DNA of 6,673 nt from Synergistaceae bacterium. GTDB lineage: Bacteria; Synergistota; Synergistia; Synergistales; Aminobacteriaceae. A program made the position numbers and the translations under genes. Below the pieces are notes generated by a model. It did no database searches. It saw only the letters and a list, made by a program, of their open reading frames with translations, and was not told the DNA's origin. Below are positions 6,024 through 6,673 of this stretch, piece by piece. Within the stretch, counting starts at the first letter, position 1; every line of letters begins with the position of its first letter. The stretch covers positions 1 to 6,673 of the forward strand of contig JAFSQO010000048.1 of NCBI GenBank assembly GCA_017446645.1. The letters are read 5' to 3'.

Positions 6024-6443
6024 TTAGCCCCTGATAACTTCGAGGGCACTGTTCCACATGTCGCGCCCTGTCGTAACAACGCTCAAGTTTGCCTCATAAG
6101 CTCTGCTGGCTACGAGCATATCAGTCATTTCACGAACAAGATTCACATTAGGATACGCAACATAACCGTCTGCATTTGCGTCAGGGTGATCCGGCTGATA
6201 AGTCATTCTAGGTGCTCCATTATCTTCAGTGATGCCTATGACCCTCACTCCGCCGATGTCATGATAGCCTCCCAGTGTCTCGTCAAGCATTTCGGCAAAG
6301 ACGGGGACTCTGCGCTTGTAAGGCCCTCCTGCTTTAGTCCTGGTCGTGTTGATGTTGGCCAGGTTCGACGAAATTGTGTCCATCCAAAGCCTGTGAGCAG
6401 TTAGTGAACTTCCTGCAACTTCCATGCTGTCAAAGATTTTCAT
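6024..6443 (-). CDS. flgC: flagellar basal-body rod protein FlgC
   Basis: FlgC is a proximal-rod subunit of the flagellar axis, exported by the flagellar type III system to the periplasm. The 139-residue length is normal. The N-terminus (MKIFDSMEVAGSSLTAHRLW, then MDTISSNLANINTTRT) is the rod/hook signature with the conserved S-S-N-L-A-N core at residues 25-30, and YKRRVPVFAEML at about 42-53 follows the family pattern. The C-terminus (PNVNLVREMTDMLVASRAYE, then ANLSVV...GRDMWNSALEVIRG) is the conserved helical end that packs with the N-terminal helix. The ATG at 6443 has AGGAAGG 10 bases upstream, inside the end of flgB, with 6 bases between flgB's stop and this start, so the two are co-translated. 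The stop is TAA. The next gene downstream is the phosphate transporter, not fliE as in many flagellar operons, and I see no intrinsic terminator in the 100-base gap. Confidence 0.95.
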   Translation of the reverse strand: MKIFDSMEVAGSSLTAHRLWMDTISSNLANINTTRTKAGGPYKRRVPVFAEMLDETLGGYHDIGGVRVIGITEDNGAPRMTYQPDHPDANADGYVAYPNVNLVREMTDMLVASRAYEANLSVVTTGRDMWNSALEVIRG

Positions 6444-6449
6444 GATTGA

Positions 6450-6673
6450 TTACCTTCCTGCTATGACGGATCTTAATGTCGTGAGCTTTGTTGTTGCTAT
6501 TCTCATGAATGCCGAGTACATCATTCGGGTCTCTGACAGTACTGCCATCTCGCGCTCAGGGTCTACGTTGTTTAAGTCAAGCCTGTAGCGTTCGTCCATT
6601 ATCTTGAAGTCAGCCGCATGAACATCGCTGATTTTCAAGGGAGCCGAAGGGATATGCGACTTGTCAGTTACTG
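6450..6673 (-). CDS. flgB: flagellar basal-body rod protein FlgB, C-terminal 73 residues (runs off the window)
   Basis: The frame is open to the right edge, so the gene is cut by the window and not truncated in nature; FlgB is usually about 110-140 residues. The apparent start at 6638 is merely an internal TTG. The visible part contains TDKSHIP, then DLNNVDPEREMAVLSETRMM, then YSAFMRIATTKLTTLRSVIAGR, which is the classic FlgB ending (D-x-N-N-V-D-x-x-x-E-M-A and a terminal L-R-x-V-I-x-G-R). FlgB is the proximal rod subunit nearest the MS ring/FliE, acting in the periplasm. It ends in TAA 6 bases before flgC, the usual flgB-flgC order. Confidence 0.93.
   Translation of the reverse strand, partial: VTDKSHIPSAPLKISDVHAADFKIMDERYRLDLNNVDPEREMAVLSETRMMYSAFMRIATTKLTTLRSVIAGR

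Noticed and set aside
6450..6638. A complete 62-residue protein starting at 6638.
   Set aside because: The codon there is an internal TTG, and the frame continues upstream with FlgB-like sequence to the window edge, so it is the end of flgB.

Overview
The window reads as bacterial chromosome with two unlike parts. The right two thirds (about 2056 to the end) is a run of leftward genes of roughly 50% GC, judged by counting a few lines. It holds the end of flgB, complete flgC, a Na+/phosphate cotransporter-like protein with a C-terminal PhoU-like domain, and penicillin-binding protein 1C (pbpC). Flagellar rod genes together with a PBP1C-type enzyme suggest a motile bacterium with a diderm (Gram-negative type) envelope. 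A gut or rumen anaerobe, possibly of the Synergistota, is my guess from general style only; no gene here proves a taxon.

The left third (1 to about 2059) is more AT-rich (about 40-45% in counted lines) and looks like accessory DNA. From the left edge it holds a leftward pair: a 61-residue antitoxin-like protein, followed 2 bases later by the start of a GNAT-acetyltransferase (toxin-type) gene carrying an in-frame TGA at codon 26. After a divergent intergenic region with promoters on both strands comes a rightward two-gene operon of unknown function. It encodes a 397-residue protein (helical N-terminal module, charged coiled-coil linker, unknown C-terminal domain) and a 73-residue protein dominated by a regular heptad coiled coil. 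A very short open frame resembling the beginning of a signal peptide overlaps the end of the second gene and dies at the boundary with pbpC, as if a third gene had been cut off there.

In the right part, flgB and flgC are tightly coupled (6 bases between them). The usual next gene, fliE, is absent; a 100-base gap with an extended -10 promoter leads instead to the transporter gene, whose Shine-Dalgarno sequence has a perfect 8-base complement upstream. The transporter and pbpC are 19 bases apart with no recognisable Shine-Dalgarno, the spacing being filled by five AGTAA repeats, so pbpC is probably translated by coupling. Functionally the window covers flagellar rod assembly, phosphate (or sodium-coupled anion) handling, peptidoglycan synthesis, and a toxin-antitoxin or unknown accessory module.

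I see no rRNA, tRNA, CRISPR array, insertion sequence or convincing intrinsic terminator. The most interesting candidates for something undescribed are the 572-2007 operon and the RNA-level signals around the transporter and pbpC starts.
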